Positions 18,592-27,213 of a stretch of DNA of 64,000 nucleotides are shown piece by piece. The notes beneath the pieces are model-generated. The model was not told where the DNA came from, did not search any database, and saw nothing but the letters and a program-made list of their open reading frames with translations. This DNA comes from Conyzicola lurida. GTDB lineage: Bacteria > Actinomycetota > Actinomycetes > Actinomycetales > Microbacteriaceae. The stretch spans positions 1,178,001 through 1,242,000 of the forward strand of contig NZ_JACHMJ010000001.1 in assembly GCF_014204935.1 (NCBI RefSeq). Direction: 5' to 3'. The position numbers and the translations under genes are program-made. Positions within the stretch are counted from its first letter, which is position 1, and each line of letters starts with the position of its first letter.

Positions 18592-19853
18592 GCACCGCCA
18601 AGAAGCAGATCCACCTGGCCGCGCACTTCCCGGGAGTGAACAGCACGACTATCTGGTCGGATCCCGCCTCGGGCAGCCAGATCGACTTCTCGTCGTTCGA
18701 ACACTTCGCGGCGACCGCGGAGCGGGGCAAGCTCGACTTCCTGTTCCTCGCCGAGGGCCTGCGCCTGCGCGAGCACAAGGGCGAGATCCACGACCTCGAC
18801 GTCGTCGGCCGCCCCGACACCCTCACCGTGCTCGCTGCTGTCGCGGCGATCACGGAGCACCTCGGCGTCGTCGGCACGATCAACACGACGTTCAACGAGC
18901 CGTTCGAACTCGCCCGCCAGCTCGCCTCGCTCGAACTCGTGTCGGGCGGACGCTCCGGCTGGAACATCGTCACCAGCAACGACGCGTTCACCGGCGAGAA
19001 CTTCCGCCGCGGCGGATTCCTCGGCAACCCCGACCGGTACACGCGCGCGGCGGAGTTCGTCGACGTGGCCACCGCGCTCTGGCAGGGCGCGGGCGTCGAG
19101 CACCACGGCGAGTTCTTCGACGTCGTCGGACCGCTTTCCGTTCCGGTTAGCCCCCAGGGCAAGCCCGTCATCCTGCAGGCCGGCGTCTCCGACGAGGGCC
19201 GCGACCTCGCCGCCCGCTACGCCGACGCGATCTTCTCGCCGTTCGCCGACCTCGCGAAGGGCCGGGAGTTCTACGCCGACATCCAGGAGCGGCTCGCCCG
19301 GTTCGGCCGCGCGCCGGACTCGCTGAAGATCCTGCCGGGCGCCAGCTTCGTGCTCGGCGACACCGAGCGGGAGGCTACCGAGCGCTACGACTACGAGCGG
19401 CGTGCCCAGGTCAGCGCCGCCACGGCGATCCGCACCGTGGAGGCCGTGTGGGGCCGTGACCTGTCGGAGTACGACCCCGACGGTCCGCTTCCGTCGATCG
19501 ACCTCGTCGTCGACGAGGACATCACCGCCGGGCGGGCCAAGACCCACCGCGACAGCCGGGGCACCGCGCAGCAGTGGCTCGACCGTGCCGAGGCCGAGGG
19601 GCTGACCCTCCGCGAGGCAGTGATCACCCAGCAGAGCAGGGGAGTGCTCGTCGGCACACCCGAGCAGGTCGCGGACCGCATCGACGAGTTCGTGCAGACC
19701 GAGGCGAGCGACGGATTCATCCTCGTGCCGTCGATCACGCCGTCGGGACTCGACGAGTTCGTCGACAAGGTGATCCCGCTGCTGCAGGAGCGCGGGTCGT
19801 TCCGCACCGACTACGAGGGAGCGACGCTGCGGGAGAACCTCTTCGCACACTAG
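18588..19853 (+). CDS. LLM-class flavin-dependent monooxygenase (NtaA/SnaA/DszA family)
   Basis: The 421-residue protein has the NtaA-family hallmarks: IHLAAHFPGVNSTTIW near the N-terminus, TINTTFNEPFELARQLASLELVSGGRSGWNIVTS, and VSPQGKPVILQAGVSDEGRDLAARYAD. Members use FMNH2 and O2 on nitrilotriacetate, EDTA, dibenzothiophene sulfone, pristinamycin or N-acetyl-S-alkyl-cysteines. The GTG start overlaps the upstream stop, and this is the last gene of the operon. No flavin reductase is encoded nearby, so reduced flavin must come from elsewhere. Confidence 0.92.
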   Translation: MSTAKKQIHLAAHFPGVNSTTIWSDPASGSQIDFSSFEHFAATAERGKLDFLFLAEGLRLREHKGEIHDLDVVGRPDTLTVLAAVAAITEHLGVVGTINTTFNEPFELARQLASLELVSGGRSGWNIVTSNDAFTGENFRRGGFLGNPDRYTRAAEFVDVATALWQGAGVEHHGEFFDVVGPLSVPVSPQGKPVILQAGVSDEGRDLAARYADAIFSPFADLAKGREFYADIQERLARFGRAPDSLKILPGASFVLGDTEREATERYDYERRAQVSAATAIRTVEAVWGRDLSEYDPDGPLPSIDLVVDEDITAGRAKTHRDSRGTAQQWLDRAEAEGLTLREAVITQQSRGVLVGTPEQVADRIDEFVQTEASDGFILVPSITPSGLDEFVDKVIPLLQERGSFRTDYEGATLRENLFAH

Positions 19854-19881
19854 CGGGTCGAGCCTGCGCGGTGGAGCTATG

Positions 19882-19901
19882 GGAATCGCGCCAGCGATTC
19901 C
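19882..19901. terminator. Hairpin between convergent genes
   Basis: GGAATCGC and GCGATTCC form a perfect 8-bp stem with a 4-base loop, placed between the end of the catabolic operon and the convergent methyltransferase gene. It has no clear T-run on either strand. Position suggests a bidirectional terminator. Confidence 0.5.
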
Positions 19902-19946
19902 GCGACCCCAGCGCCGACTGAGCCTGCGAAGGAGGGAAACGAGGAA

Positions 19947-20555
19947 CTACTTTCGCCGCACCCGCAGGATGCGATACCCCTTGTTCGTCGCCGTGCGCAC
20001 GAACGTGAACTCCTCGGGGAACGTCGCCTGCATCCAGCGGTGCAGCGAATCCGAACCGAGGTTGCGCTGCACCACGAGCCAGCCGTCCGACCCGAGGTCG
20101 AGACGGGGCAGCCACTTCTCGAGCAGCCCGTGCAGTTCGTTCTTGCCGACGCGGATCGGCGGGTTCGACCAGATGGTCGTGAACGTCACGTCGTCGGGCA
20201 CTTGGTCGGGCGTGACCGCGTTGATGTTCGTGGCGCCCACGATCTCGGCGTTGCGGCGCACCAGGTCGAGCGCGCGCTCGTTGACGTCGACAGCCCACAC
20301 CGTGCTGCGCGGAGACTCGAGCGCGAGGGTCAGGGCGATCGGACCCCAGCCGCAGCCGAGGTCGAGGACGTTGCCGCCCGGGGGCGGGGCCGGGACGTTC
20401 GAGAGCAGCACCTGCGTGCCGGTGTCGATGTGTTCGGGACTGAAAATGCCGTTGGAGGTCTGGAGTTCGTAGAGTCTGCCGGCGATGCGGGCGTGAATCG
20501 TACGAAGTTTGAGTTCACTCTCCGGGGACGCGGCGAAGTAGTGCTCATTTGACAT
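19947..20555 (-). CDS. Class I SAM methyltransferase, RsmC-like (16S rRNA guanine-N2)
   Basis: The 202-residue protein has a Rossmann methyltransferase domain with SAM-binding motif I VLDLGCGWGPIAL and the acidic VDVNERAL strand. The catalytic motif IWSNPPIR (NPPxR) is diagnostic of RsmC/RsmD-type N2-guanine methyltransferases. It corresponds to the single MTS domain of RsmC, as in many Gram-positive bacteria; the E. coli enzyme has a second, N-terminal copy. It probably methylates 16S rRNA, but the target base is inferred. It is divergent from hflX, with 36 bases between the two starts. Confidence 0.85.
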   Translation of the reverse strand: MSNEHYFAASPESELKLRTIHARIAGRLYELQTSNGIFSPEHIDTGTQVLLSNVPAPPPGGNVLDLGCGWGPIALTLALESPRSTVWAVDVNERALDLVRRNAEIVGATNINAVTPDQVPDDVTFTTIWSNPPIRVGKNELHGLLEKWLPRLDLGSDGWLVVQRNLGSDSLHRWMQATFPEEFTFVRTATNKGYRILRVRRK

Positions 20556-20591
20556 GCACCGAACCTACCGAAGTCCGGGCGAGTAGGGTTA

Positions 20592-22121
20592 ATGATAATG
20601 AGCGAAAAAGTAGACACCCCGGTAGACAACGACGACGTGGTATCGCGGGTTTTGGCCAATGCAACCGGGCCGAGCGCCAGCCACACGGTTTTCGGTTCCG
20701 GCAGCGCACAGGCGCTGCAGAACGGATCCGACTATTCGGTGAGCCGTGACGGCGAACAGTTCGACCGCGAAGACCGCCAGGCGCTGCGCCGGGTCGCCGG
20801 ACTCTCCACCGAACTCGACGACGTCACCGAGGTCGAGTACCGGCAGCTGCGCATCGAGCGCGTCGTGCTGATCGGTATCTACACCCAGGGCACCACCGTC
20901 GACGCCGAGAACTCCATGCGCGAGCTGTACGCCCTCGCAGAGACCGCGGGCGCCGTCGTCCTCGACGGCCTGCTGCAGCGCCGCGCGACCCCCGACCCCA
21001 GCACCTACTTCGGCAAGGGCAAGGCCGAGGAGCTGCGCGACATCGTCGCGGCCAACGGCGCCGACACCGTGATCGCCGACACCGAGCTCGCGCCCAGCCA
21101 GCGGCGCGCACTCGAAGACGTGGTCAAGGTCAAGGTCATCGACCGCACCGCCGTCATCCTCGACATCTTCAGCCAGCACGCTAAGAGCCGCGAGGGCAAG
21201 GCGCAGGTCGAACTCGCCCAGCTCGAGTACATGCTGCCGCGACTGCGTGGTTGGGGTGAGGCGCTCTCCCGTCAGGGTGGTGGCGCCGGCGGTTCCGGCG
21301 ACGGCATGGGCAGCCGTGGCCCCGGTGAGACGAAGATCGAACTCGACCGTCGCCGCATCCACACCCGCATGTCCCGACTGCGCAAGCAGATCAAGGGCTT
21401 CGCGCCCGCCCGCGAGGCGAAGCGCGCCAACCGCAACCGCTTCGAGGTTCCGAGCGTGGCGATCGTCGGCTACACCAACGCCGGCAAGTCCAGCCTGCTG
21501 AACCACATCACGAGCGCCGGTGTGCTCGTAGAGAACGCCCTGTTCGCGACCCTCGACGCCACGGTGCGCAAGTCGGTCACCGCCGACGGCCGCCCGTACA
21601 CGCTCACCGACACCGTCGGCTTCGTGCGCAACCTGCCCCACCAGCTGGTGGAGGCGTTCCGGTCGACGCTCGAGGAAGTCGGCGAGAGCGACGTCATCGT
21701 GCACGTCGTCGACGCGTCGCACCCCGATCCCGCCAGCCAGCTCGCGACAGTGCGCGATGTGATCGGCGAGGTCGACGCGCGCGACATCCCCGAGATCGTC
21801 GTCTTCAACAAGGTCGACCTGCTGCAGGACGACGACCAGCGTCTCCTGCTGCGAGCCCTCGAACCGAACGCCATCTTCGTCTCCGCGCGCACGGGCGAGG
21901 GCGTCGCCGAGCTGCAGGCACGCATCGCCGAACTCGTACCCAGCCCGAACGTGCGCGTCGAACTGCTCGTGCCGTACGACCGCGGCGACGTGGTGGCGAG
22001 CCTGCACGACCGCGGCCGCATCCTCAGCACCGAGTACGTCGAGGGCGGTACCCACGTCACGGCGATGGTCAACGCGATCGACGAGAGCGCGCTGCGCGAG
22101 TTCGCCGTCGTCACGGCCTGA
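20592..22121 (+). CDS. hflX: GTPase HflX
   Basis: HflX is a ribosome-binding GTPase that splits stalled or hibernating 70S ribosomes. The 509-residue protein has the N-terminal HflX domain with a glycine-rich segment (GGGAGGSGDGMGSRGPGETK), then the G domain: P-loop GYTNAGKSS, G2/G3 region TLTDTVGFVRNLPHQLVEAF, and NKVD. The sequence at the start, ATGATAATG, offers ATGs at 20592 and 20598 and has no ribosome site. TAGGGT at 20584-20589 could be a -10, in which case the transcript would be almost leaderless. An N-terminal extension of about 80 residues precedes the conserved part. Confidence 0.95.
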   Translation: MIMSEKVDTPVDNDDVVSRVLANATGPSASHTVFGSGSAQALQNGSDYSVSRDGEQFDREDRQALRRVAGLSTELDDVTEVEYRQLRIERVVLIGIYTQGTTVDAENSMRELYALAETAGAVVLDGLLQRRATPDPSTYFGKGKAEELRDIVAANGADTVIADTELAPSQRRALEDVVKVKVIDRTAVILDIFSQHAKSREGKAQVELAQLEYMLPRLRGWGEALSRQGGGAGGSGDGMGSRGPGETKIELDRRRIHTRMSRLRKQIKGFAPAREAKRANRNRFEVPSVAIVGYTNAGKSSLLNHITSAGVLVENALFATLDATVRKSVTADGRPYTLTDTVGFVRNLPHQLVEAFRSTLEEVGESDVIVHVVDASHPDPASQLATVRDVIGEVDARDIPEIVVFNKVDLLQDDDQRLLLRALEPNAIFVSARTGEGVAELQARIAELVPSPNVRVELLVPYDRGDVVASLHDRGRILSTEYVEGGTHVTAMVNAIDESALREFAVVTA

Positions 22122-22122
22122 G

Positions 22123-22141
22123 TTCGCGGCTTTCCCGCGAA
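22123..22141 (+). terminator. Hairpin after hflX
   Basis: TTCGCGG and CCGCGAA pair around a 5-base loop immediately after the hflX stop. It is followed by AAAA rather than a T-run, so it is only a plausible, non-canonical terminator. Confidence 0.4.
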
Positions 22142-22199
22142 AAATCTGACAACTGTCGCGTAAAACCGCCACCTCGTAACAGAACGCAACCTCCCTCCC

Positions 22200-22326
22200 G
22201 GCGGCTCCGAGCCGCCGCTAATCTGATCTCGTCGCCGCAGCGTGTGCGGCGCGGAGCGACAGCCGAGCCCGGCACCCGCCCACACCGAATCAGATAGTTG
22301 TGACCGGAGGGCCAGGTGAATTCAGT
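22200..22326 (+). promoter_or_regulatory. Structured leader candidate upstream of metF
   Basis: The stretch between hflX and metF contains several nested inverted repeats. GGCGGCT/AGCCGCC forms a tight hairpin at 22200-22216. ATCTGAT (22221-22227) can pair with ATCAGAT (22289-22295), enclosing a CGCCGCA/TGCGGCG hairpin at 22233-22251 and the sequence GAGCCCGGCACCC. The layout resembles a multi-helix 5' leader, and the CCCGGCA string recalls SAM-riboswitch cores, but I could not fit it to a known class. The first hairpin could equally end hflX transcription. Confidence 0.35.
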
Positions 22327-23295
22327 ATGTCCGTCGCGCCATTGACAGCACTGCAGACGCCGACATTCTCGTTCGAGCTGTACCCGCCGCGGTCCGCTGC
22401 CGCCGAGCAGACGCTCCTCCGGTCGATCGAACACCTCGTCGCCGCCGGGCCCGAGTTCATCTCGGTCACCTACGGCGCGAACGGGTCGTCGCGAAACTCG
22501 TCGCTCGCGGTGCTGCTGCGCCTGCTCGAGCAGACCGACGTCAGCGCGATGGCGCACCTCACCTGCGTCGGCTCGTCCTACGCCGACGCGACTCGGCTCA
22601 TCCGCGAGTTCCTCGACGCGGGCGTCACCAGCTTCCTCGCCCTCCGCGGCGACCCGCCCGCGGGCGCGGTCGAGGGCGACCGCTTCCTCGGCGACCTCGG
22701 CAGCGCGGGGGAGCTCGTCCAGCTCATCCACCGGGTGCAGGCCGAGCGCGACCAGTTCAGCCTCAACGACATCCCGGGCTTCCCCGGCGCCAAGCGCCTC
22801 AGCAGCGGCCACAAGGTCACCATCGCCGTCGCCGCGTTCCCGAACGGCCACCCGCGGTCGCGATCGGTCGAGCAGGATCTCGACACGCTCCTCGCCAAGG
22901 AGGCGGCGGGAGCGAACCTCGCGATCACGCAGCTGTTCTTCCACGCCGACGACTACCTCGGCTTCCTCGACAAGGCCAGGGCCGCCGGCGTGACCATGCG
23001 CATCCTGCCGGGAATCATGCCGGTGCTGAGCCCGCAGCGGCTGCGGCGCATCGTCCAGCTCACCGACGAGACCCTGCCGACCGACCTCCTCCGCCGGCTC
23101 GAGGCCGAGCGGACGCCCGAGGGCCAGGCGGCCGTCGGCATCGAGCACGCCATCGACCTCGGCAGCGCCGTGCTCGAGGGGACGGGCGGCGACAGCCCCG
23201 GCATCCATCTCTACACCTTCAACCAGCACGAGGCGGTGCTCGACGTCCTCCGAGGATGCCGCCTCCTCGAACCCGTCACCACCGAACACAACTAA
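22327..23295 (+). CDS. metF: 5,10-methylenetetrahydrofolate reductase MetF
   Basis: MetF reduces methylene-THF to methyl-THF, the methyl donor for MetE. The 322-residue TIM-barrel protein has FSFELYPPRS at the N-terminus, FISVTYGANGSSR, HLTCVGSS, ALRGDPP and the substrate-binding QLFFHADDYLGFLDKA. The ATG at 22327 has an AGGTG ribosome site 8 bases upstream and places the conserved N-terminus correctly; a GTG at 22300 would add nine unrelated residues. It ends 9 bases before metE, so the two act as one operon for methionine synthesis. Confidence 0.95.
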   Translation: MSVAPLTALQTPTFSFELYPPRSAAAEQTLLRSIEHLVAAGPEFISVTYGANGSSRNSSLAVLLRLLEQTDVSAMAHLTCVGSSYADATRLIREFLDAGVTSFLALRGDPPAGAVEGDRFLGDLGSAGELVQLIHRVQAERDQFSLNDIPGFPGAKRLSSGHKVTIAVAAFPNGHPRSRSVEQDLDTLLAKEAAGANLAITQLFFHADDYLGFLDKARAAGVTMRILPGIMPVLSPQRLRRIVQLTDETLPTDLLRRLEAERTPEGQAAVGIEHAIDLGSAVLEGTGGDSPGIHLYTFNQHEAVLDVLRGCRLLEPVTTEHN

Positions 23296-23304
23296 GGAAG
23301 CACC

Positions 23305-25638
23305 ATGAGCACCCCTTTCCCCACGGGCACGATCCTCGGCTACCCGCGCATCGGCCGTCGGCGCGAGTTGAAGAAGGCCGTCGAGTCCTTCTGGGCCGGC
23401 CGCATCACCGCCGACGAGCTGGAGGCGGCTGCCGCAGAGCTGCGCGCCGTCACCCGTGAGCGCCTCGTCGGGCTCGGCCTCGGCGCCACCGACTCCTCGA
23501 TCCCCGAGGCCTTCTCCTTCTACGACCAGGTGCTCGATGCCGCGGTGACCGTCGGCGCCGTGCCCAGCCGCTTCCAGCGTCTCGTCCGCGAGGACGGCAC
23601 CCTCGACCTCGCCGGCTACTTCACGATCGCCCGCGGCGAGGGCAACGACGTCCCCGCCGAGATGACGAAGTGGTTCGAGTCCAACTACCACTACCTCGTG
23701 CCCGAGATCGGGCCCGAGACCGAGTTTCACCTCGCCTCGGACCGCCTGCTGCGCGAGGTCGCCGAGGCCACCACCTCCGGTTACCGCACGCGCCCGGTCA
23801 TCGTCGGCCCGATCACGTTCCTGCTGTTGAGCAAGCCGAGCGAGGGCGCGCCGGCCGACTACCGTCCACTCGACCGCCTCGACGACCTGCTGCCCGTCTA
23901 CGCCGAGCTCATCGCGGGCCTCACCGCCGTGGGCGCCGAGTGGGTGCAGTTCGACGAGCCCGCGCTCGTGAGCGAGTCGATCGAGGTCGACCGTGCCACC
24001 GTGCTCGAGGCCACCGCCCGTGCCTACGAGCTGCTCGGCGCGGTTCCCGCCCGCCCGCAGATCTTCGTCGCGGCTCCGTACGGTTCGCTCGACGACGCCC
24101 TGCCCGTGCTGCTCGCGTCGCCCGTCGAGGCCGTGGGGCTCGACCTGGTGAAGGGTTCGGTCCCTGAGCTTGTCGAAGGGCGCGCTTCGACAGGCTCAGC
24201 GACCGAGAAGACCCTCGTCGGCGGAGTCGTCGACGGCCACAACATCTGGCGCGGCGACCTCGATGCCGCATTCGCCACGCTCGAGTCGCTGCGCGCGCTC
24301 TCGCCCAACGTCGCCGTGTCGAGCTCGACCAGCCTGTTCCACACCCCGCACTCGATCACCGACGAGCCCGCGCTCGACAACCGCCTGAAGAGCTGGCTCG
24401 CGTTCGCCGACGAGAAGGTGGCACAGATCGCCGCGCTCGCGACGGGTCTCGCCGAGGGGCGTGACGCCATCGCGGAGACGCTGGACGCGGCATCCGTCGC
24501 CCTGAAGGACCGCCGGGACGCCCCCGGCGTGCGCGACGGAGCCGTGCGTGCGCGTGCCGCCGCCCTCACCGACGCCGACTTCCACCGTGGAGACTACGAC
24601 GAGCGCCAGTCGGCACAGGATGCCGCTCTGGGACTGCCCTTCCTGCCGACGACCACCATCGGATCGTTCCCGCAGACCGGCGACATCCGCAAGGCGCGCG
24701 CCGCCAACGCCCGCGGCGACATCAGCGATGCCGAGTACACCGAGTTCCTCAAGGCGGAGATCAAGAGCGTCGTCGACCTCCAGGAGGAGATCGGCATCGA
24801 CGTCATCGTGCACGGCGAGCCCGAGCGCAACGACATGGTGCAGTACTTCGCCGAGAACCTCGACGGGTTCGCGGTCACCCAGAACGGCTGGGTGCAGTCG
24901 TACGGCAGCCGCTGTACGCGTCCGTCGCTGCTCTGGGGCGACGTGTCGCGCCCGGCGCCGATCACGGTCGACTGGTCCGCCTACACGCAGACGCTCACCG
25001 AGAAGCCGGTCAAGGGTATGCTCACCGGCCCCGTGACGATCCTCGCCTGGAGCTTCGTGCGCGACGACCAGCCGCTCGCCGACACCGCGAACCAGGTCGC
25101 CCTCGCGCTGCGCGACGAGATCACCGACCTCGAAGCCGCCGGCATCGGCGTCATCCAGGTCGACGAGCCCGCGCTGCGCGAACTGCTGCCGCTCAAGCTC
25201 GCCGACCAGCCGTCCTACCTCGACTGGTCGGTCGGATCCTTCCGCCTCGCCACCTCGGGCGTCGCACCGCGCACGCAGATCCACACGCACCTCTGCTACT
25301 CGGAGTTCGGCGTCGTCATCGACGCGATCAACCTCCTCGACGCCGACGTGACCTCGATCGAGGCCGCCCGCTCGAAGATGGACGTCGTGCCCGAGATCAA
25401 GTCGTCGGGCTTCGGCCGCGGCATCGGCCCGGGTGTCTACGACATCCACTCGCCCCGGGTACCGTCGGTCGACGAGGTCACCGAGCTGATCGACATCGCG
25501 CTCGGGTCGATCCCGAACCGCCAGGTCTGGGTCAACCCCGACTGCGGCCTGAAGACGCGCGGCTACACCGAGACGGTCGACTCGCTGCGCAATGTCGTGG
25601 CCGCGACGAAGGCCGTGCGGGAGCGCGTCGGCGCGTAA
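23305..25638 (+). CDS. metE: Cobalamin-independent methionine synthase MetE
   Basis: MetE transfers a methyl group from methyl-tetrahydrofolate to homocysteine. The 777-residue chain has the N-terminal domain starting ILGYPRIGRRRELKKAVE and the catalytic C-terminal domain with TTIGSFPQT, HGEPERNDMVQYFAENLDGF, IQVDEPALRE, the zinc-site histidine and cysteine in QIHTHLCYSEF, and WVNPDCGLKTR. The order and length are normal except for a 16-17 residue insert near residue 285-300 (GSVPELVEGRASTGSATE) that is exactly encoded by a palindromic DNA element at 24157-24206. The frame is maintained, so the enzyme is probably active. Confidence 0.96.
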   Translation: MSTPFPTGTILGYPRIGRRRELKKAVESFWAGRITADELEAAAAELRAVTRERLVGLGLGATDSSIPEAFSFYDQVLDAAVTVGAVPSRFQRLVREDGTLDLAGYFTIARGEGNDVPAEMTKWFESNYHYLVPEIGPETEFHLASDRLLREVAEATTSGYRTRPVIVGPITFLLLSKPSEGAPADYRPLDRLDDLLPVYAELIAGLTAVGAEWVQFDEPALVSESIEVDRATVLEATARAYELLGAVPARPQIFVAAPYGSLDDALPVLLASPVEAVGLDLVKGSVPELVEGRASTGSATEKTLVGGVVDGHNIWRGDLDAAFATLESLRALSPNVAVSSSTSLFHTPHSITDEPALDNRLKSWLAFADEKVAQIAALATGLAEGRDAIAETLDAASVALKDRRDAPGVRDGAVRARAAALTDADFHRGDYDERQSAQDAALGLPFLPTTTIGSFPQTGDIRKARAANARGDISDAEYTEFLKAEIKSVVDLQEEIGIDVIVHGEPERNDMVQYFAENLDGFAVTQNGWVQSYGSRCTRPSLLWGDVSRPAPITVDWSAYTQTLTEKPVKGMLTGPVTILAWSFVRDDQPLADTANQVALALRDEITDLEAAGIGVIQVDEPALRELLPLKLADQPSYLDWSVGSFRLATSGVAPRTQIHTHLCYSEFGVVIDAINLLDADVTSIEAARSKMDVVPEIKSSGFGRGIGPGVYDIHSPRVPSVDEVTELIDIALGSIPNRQVWVNPDCGLKTRGYTETVDSLRNVVAATKAVRERVGA
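24157..24206. repeat. REP-like palindromic element inside metE
   Basis: A 50-base imperfect palindrome has arms TCGGTCcCTGAGCtTGTCGAA and TTCGACAgGCTCAGcGACCGA around a short GC-rich loop. The CTGAGC-TTGTCGAAGGG arm resembles a dispersed palindrome I recall from many bacterial genomes, where it gives the peptide PELVEG when translated. Here it lies in frame inside metE. No second copy was seen in the window. Confidence 0.75.
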
Positions 25639-25656
25639 GCGCTGTATCCCACTCGT

Positions 25657-25684
25657 GGGCCGGGCGGCAAGGGTCGCCCGGCCC
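25657..25684 (+). terminator. Strong hairpin after metE
   Basis: GGGCCGGGCG and CGCCCGGCCC form a perfect 10-bp stem with an 8-base loop, starting 18 bases after the metE stop. There is no T-tract, as is common for actinobacterial terminators. Confidence 0.6.
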
Positions 25685-25709
25685 CGCGTGGCAGGGCCAA
25701 CAATGGGCC

Positions 25710-26501
25710 ATGCCCTTCACGCCGAGCCACGTGGCCGCGGTGCTGCCGTTCGCTCGGACGCCGCTTCTGCCCGCCGGGCTGGTGATCGGCAGCATGGTCC
25801 CCGACCTGTTCTACTTCGTTCCGGTCGACATCCCGCGGGAGTTCTCCCACTCGCCGCTCGGCGCGGTCACCCTCGACCTGGGCGTCGGGGCGCTGCTGTT
25901 CGCGCTCTGGCGGTGGATCTTCCGCCGACCGGTCATGGATCTGGCGCCGCTCTGGGTGCGCGGGCGCTTCGCGACGGCCGAGATCGGCCTGCGTGGCAGG
26001 ACAGGTGAGGGCGGGATGCCGTGGGCCGGCTTCTGCCTGCTGCTCGCGTCGTCCTTGCTCGTCGGCATCGCCAGCCACCTGCTCTGGGATGCGGCGACCC
26101 ATCGCGGCCTGATCACCGACGTGTTCCCGCTGTTGCTGAGCGAGGCCGGACCGATGCGCCTCACCGCCTGGCTGCAGCACGGGAGCAGCGTGCTGGGCAC
26201 GGTCGTCGTGCTGGTCTGGATCGGGTGGTGGGCCAGTCACACGCCGCTCGGGGAACCGGCGCCCAGCCGGCTCACGACCGCGGGCCGGGCGATCGCGGTC
26301 GCCGGGCTGGTGGCCGTGGGGCTCGCTCTCGGCGGGTACTACTGGGTCGCCGGCATCCGGACCGGCCTGTCGCCCGTCGACTCGACGCTGGTGTTCCGGT
26401 CGGTGCGGCTGACGATCGGCGCCGCCGGATTGTTCGCGGCGCTGCTGTCGCTGATCTGGTGGACGCTGCCCGGCTACTCGCGGGCGCGGTCGGCCGCCTA
26501 G
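25710..26501 (+). CDS. DUF4184 family membrane protein
   Basis: The 263-residue protein begins MPFTPSHVAAVLPFARTPLL, the conserved N-terminus of DUF4184 proteins, followed by GSMVPDLFYFV and the HLLWDAATHRG motif. This resembles metal-dependent hydrolase-like membrane families (compare YdjM) that carry conserved His/Asp residues at the membrane. Five or six hydrophobic segments are visible. No function is established. It converges on lexA, with 7 bases between the two stops. Confidence 0.8.
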   Translation: MPFTPSHVAAVLPFARTPLLPAGLVIGSMVPDLFYFVPVDIPREFSHSPLGAVTLDLGVGALLFALWRWIFRRPVMDLAPLWVRGRFATAEIGLRGRTGEGGMPWAGFCLLLASSLLVGIASHLLWDAATHRGLITDVFPLLLSEAGPMRLTAWLQHGSSVLGTVVVLVWIGWWASHTPLGEPAPSRLTTAGRAIAVAGLVAVGLALGGYYWVAGIRTGLSPVDSTLVFRSVRLTIGAAGLFAALLSLIWWTLPGYSRARSAA

Positions 26502-26508
26502 GACTCTT

Positions 26509-27213
26509 CTAGACCGAGCGGAGGACCGCGACGACCTTGCCGAGCACCTCGGCGTAGTCGCCGAGGATCGGGGCGAACTGGCTGTTGCGGGGGAGCAGCC
26601 AGGTGTGGCCGTCGCGCTGCTGGAAGACCTTGACCGTCGCCTCGTCGTCGAGCATCGCCGCGACGATATCGCCGTTCTCGGCGTTCTTCTGCTGACGTAC
26701 GACGATCCAGTCGCCGTCGCAGATCGCGGCGTCGATCATCGAGTCGCCGACGACTTTGAGCATAAAGAGCTCGCCCTTGCCGACGAGCTGGCGGGGGAGC
26801 GGGAAGACCTCGTCGATCTGCTGTTCGGCGGTGATCGGGATGCCGGCGGCGATACGTCCGACAAGAGGCACCATCGCGGCATCGCCCACCGAGACGGTGC
26901 TGACCGGTTCGTCGGGTTCTTGGCTCGGCGTCTCGATCAGGATCTCGAGGGCGCGCGGACGCTTGGGGTCGCGGCGGAGGTAGCCGCTCAGCTCGAGCTG
27001 GTTGAGCTGGTGGGTGACGCTGGAGAGGGAGGAGAGCCCGACGGCGTCGCCGATCTCGCGCATGCTCGGCGGGTAGCCCTGGGTCTGTACCGAACGCTGG
27101 ATGACGTCGAGGATCGCGAGCTGCTTGTCGCTCAGGCTCTTGCGGCGACGGGTGCCGGGTTTGTCCGCGCCGAGCCTGTCACCACCGGTGCGTCCGGTCG
27201 TCTCGTCGCTCAT
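26509..27213 (-). CDS. lexA: SOS repressor LexA
   Basis: LexA represses SOS genes and inactivates itself by RecA-stimulated cleavage. The 234-residue protein has the N-terminal winged helix ([29 protein letters not shown]) and the cleavage site RIAAGIP (A123/G124). The catalytic dyad is serine 158 (VVGDSM) and lysine 195 (EATVKVF). The start at 27213 gives MSDETTG; the open frame continues upstream but only through non-homologous sequence. It is divergent from a LysM gene with an SOS box between them, so it is autoregulated. Confidence 0.97.
   Translation of the reverse strand: MSDETTGRTGGDRLGADKPGTRRRKSLSDKQLAILDVIQRSVQTQGYPPSMREIGDAVGLSSLSSVTHQLNQLELSGYLRRDPKRPRALEILIETPSQEPDEPVSTVSVGDAAMVPLVGRIAAGIPITAEQQIDEVFPLPRQLVGKGELFMLKVVGDSMIDAAICDGDWIVVRQQKNAENGDIVAAMLDDEATVKVFQQRDGHTWLLPRNSQFAPILGDYAEVLGKVVAVLRSV

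Noticed and set aside
22221-22295. Known SAM, cobalamin or THF riboswitch upstream of metF
   Set aside because: Only a short CCCGGCA string is shared with SAM-type cores; the helix order and other conserved blocks are missing, so it is listed only as a structured-leader candidate.
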